Below, in pieces: positions 32,344 to 33,112 of a DNA stretch of 33,112 nt. A program made the translations under genes and the position numbers. The DNA is from Folioceros fuciformis (Eukaryota > Anthocerotophyta > Anthocerotopsida > Anthocerotales), in contig JBNGIO010005796.1 of the NCBI GenBank assembly GCA_049999805.1, forward strand, positions 1-33,112, written 5' to 3'. A model generated the notes under the pieces. The model was not told the origin of the DNA, did not search any database, and worked only from the letters and a program-made list of their open reading frames with translations. Position 1 is the stretch's first letter, and each line of letters starts with the position of its first letter.

Positions 32344-32764
32344 TCCACCGTTCCTAATCACCCCTCTGCAGCCTGTAGACTGATGACCTAGAAGATTTAC
32401 TGTTGATTTGAATGACTTAGTGTATTTAAGCTTACATATTTACATTGAGAGAGCAGGTAGTTTTAACATTATCCCTTGAACAACCGACCTATCGATCCGA
32501 GATCAGCTTCTTCCTGTCTTCCCGCAATTGTAGCCCATCCGAGGTATCAGAAGTACCCCCACGGTGGACACGCTGAACTCACAGCGACAAAAATGTGAGG
32601 ATGGCGGGAATTGAAACTTCGGGACACCTGGTGCTGCAAGAAATGGAACAGCCATTTAGTGAGCGGGCATGGCAGGAAGCAAATGGAAGCCTTGGGGCAC
32701 CGCATGCTGGAGAGACTTGGCTACCTAGACTAGACGTCAATGCCGACTGAGCTCCTTCCGTTTA
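32344..32764. other. Convergent intergenic region
   Basis: 421 bp between the stop of the lyase gene (+) and the stop of the unidentified gene on -. It should contain both 3' UTRs. No canonical AATAAA was seen and no other feature is recognised. Confidence 0.45.
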
Positions 32765-33112
32765 TCACCATCTGTACTTGGTGAATTTCAATGATTCAGG
32801 CGTCATTTGAGTGAGTTTCCTAAACACGCCGACCATTTGATACATCTCCTCGTCCGGCTCTCCAGGCTCATCTCCGAATGCAATTTTTTCTGCCTCCTCC
32901 TCCTCGGGTCCCTCACTAGTACTCTGGGCGCTGCGCGCCTTCTTCTGGCTAACCGAGTCCTCGGATGAAGACGGTACCACCCCGCCAAGTCGCTTCCCCA
33001 GTGTACCACAGCCGGGCCCGGCACCATTTGCAAGTCCTTCCATCACCGGGACCCGGACAGCCGTGTGTCCCATTTCAGGAAAGTGCTCAGTCTCCCACCG
33101 GGCATTCTCGTG
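32765..33112 (-). CDS. C-terminal end of an unidentified protein, cut by the window edge
   Basis: The frame is open from the window end (33112) to TGA at 32765, 115 residues visible, with no stop upstream, so the N-terminal part lies outside. Several ATGs occur (33073, 33034), so a small complete protein is also possible. The middle is acidic and Ser-rich (SSSEDSVSQKKARS, EGPEEEEAEK), and the end EEMYQMVGVFRKLTQMTP ... KFTKYRW looks like a short helix. I do not recognise a family. Coding character rests on the long frame and its plausible codon choice; no second exon could be tested. Confidence 0.4.
   Translation of the reverse strand, partial: HENARWETEHFPEMGHTAVRVPVMEGLANGAGPGCGTLGKRLGGVVPSSSEDSVSQKKARSAQSTSEGPEEEEAEKIAFGDEPGEPDEEMYQMVGVFRKLTQMTPESLKFTKYRW

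Overview
This is eukaryotic nuclear DNA from a plant. The spliced genes encode a UPL5-type HECT ubiquitin ligase, a 4-coumarate:CoA ligase-like enzyme, the Golgi tether subunit COG5 and sphingosine-1-phosphate lyase. All introns are GT-AG and short (75-256 bp), and the long spacers are filled with plant-type transposons. Short introns plus these transposons suggest a non-seed land plant (bryophyte or lycophyte), but the species cannot be fixed from the sequence.

Layout. (1) 1-5870: gene-poor, with a 92-bp/287-bp tandem repeat block near 541-1150, purine-rich low-complexity DNA, then AT-rich spacer. (2) 5877-10637: TATA box and the four-exon UPL5 gene on +. (3) 11009-13559: nine-exon 4CL-like gene on -, convergent with UPL5. 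(4) 14039-23360: a Mutator-like element (MULE) with ~149-bp terminal inverted repeats and a 9-bp target duplication (8/9 match), inserted about 480 bp upstream of the 4CL-like start codon. Its transposase-SWIM gene is split by a Ty1/Copia retrotransposon (14851-21293, - strand) with two LTRs, tRNA-Met primer site, polypurine tract and perfect 5-bp duplication GTTGT. The Copia is defective: frameshifts, stops, a damaged zinc knuckle and a 1.1-kb tandem duplication of the reverse transcriptase/RNase H part. (5) 23370-26640: spacer holding one exon-like fragment with a PD-(D/E)XK-like retroelement endonuclease signature. (6) 26646-29460: three-exon COG5 on -. (7) 30595-32343: two-exon sphingosine-1-phosphate lyase on +, head-to-head with COG5. 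(8) 32765-33112: C-terminal end of an unidentified gene on -, running off the window.

The four host genes form no operon. COG5 and the lyase share a divergent 1.1-kb promoter region and both relate to the endomembrane system, but coregulation is only a hypothesis. The most unusual part is the nested transposon block: taking out the Copia together with one copy of its target duplication rejoins the transposase frame exactly, which fixes the order of insertion. Exon borders were placed by hand from splice consensus, reading-frame phase and remembered family similarity. No search or transcript data were available.
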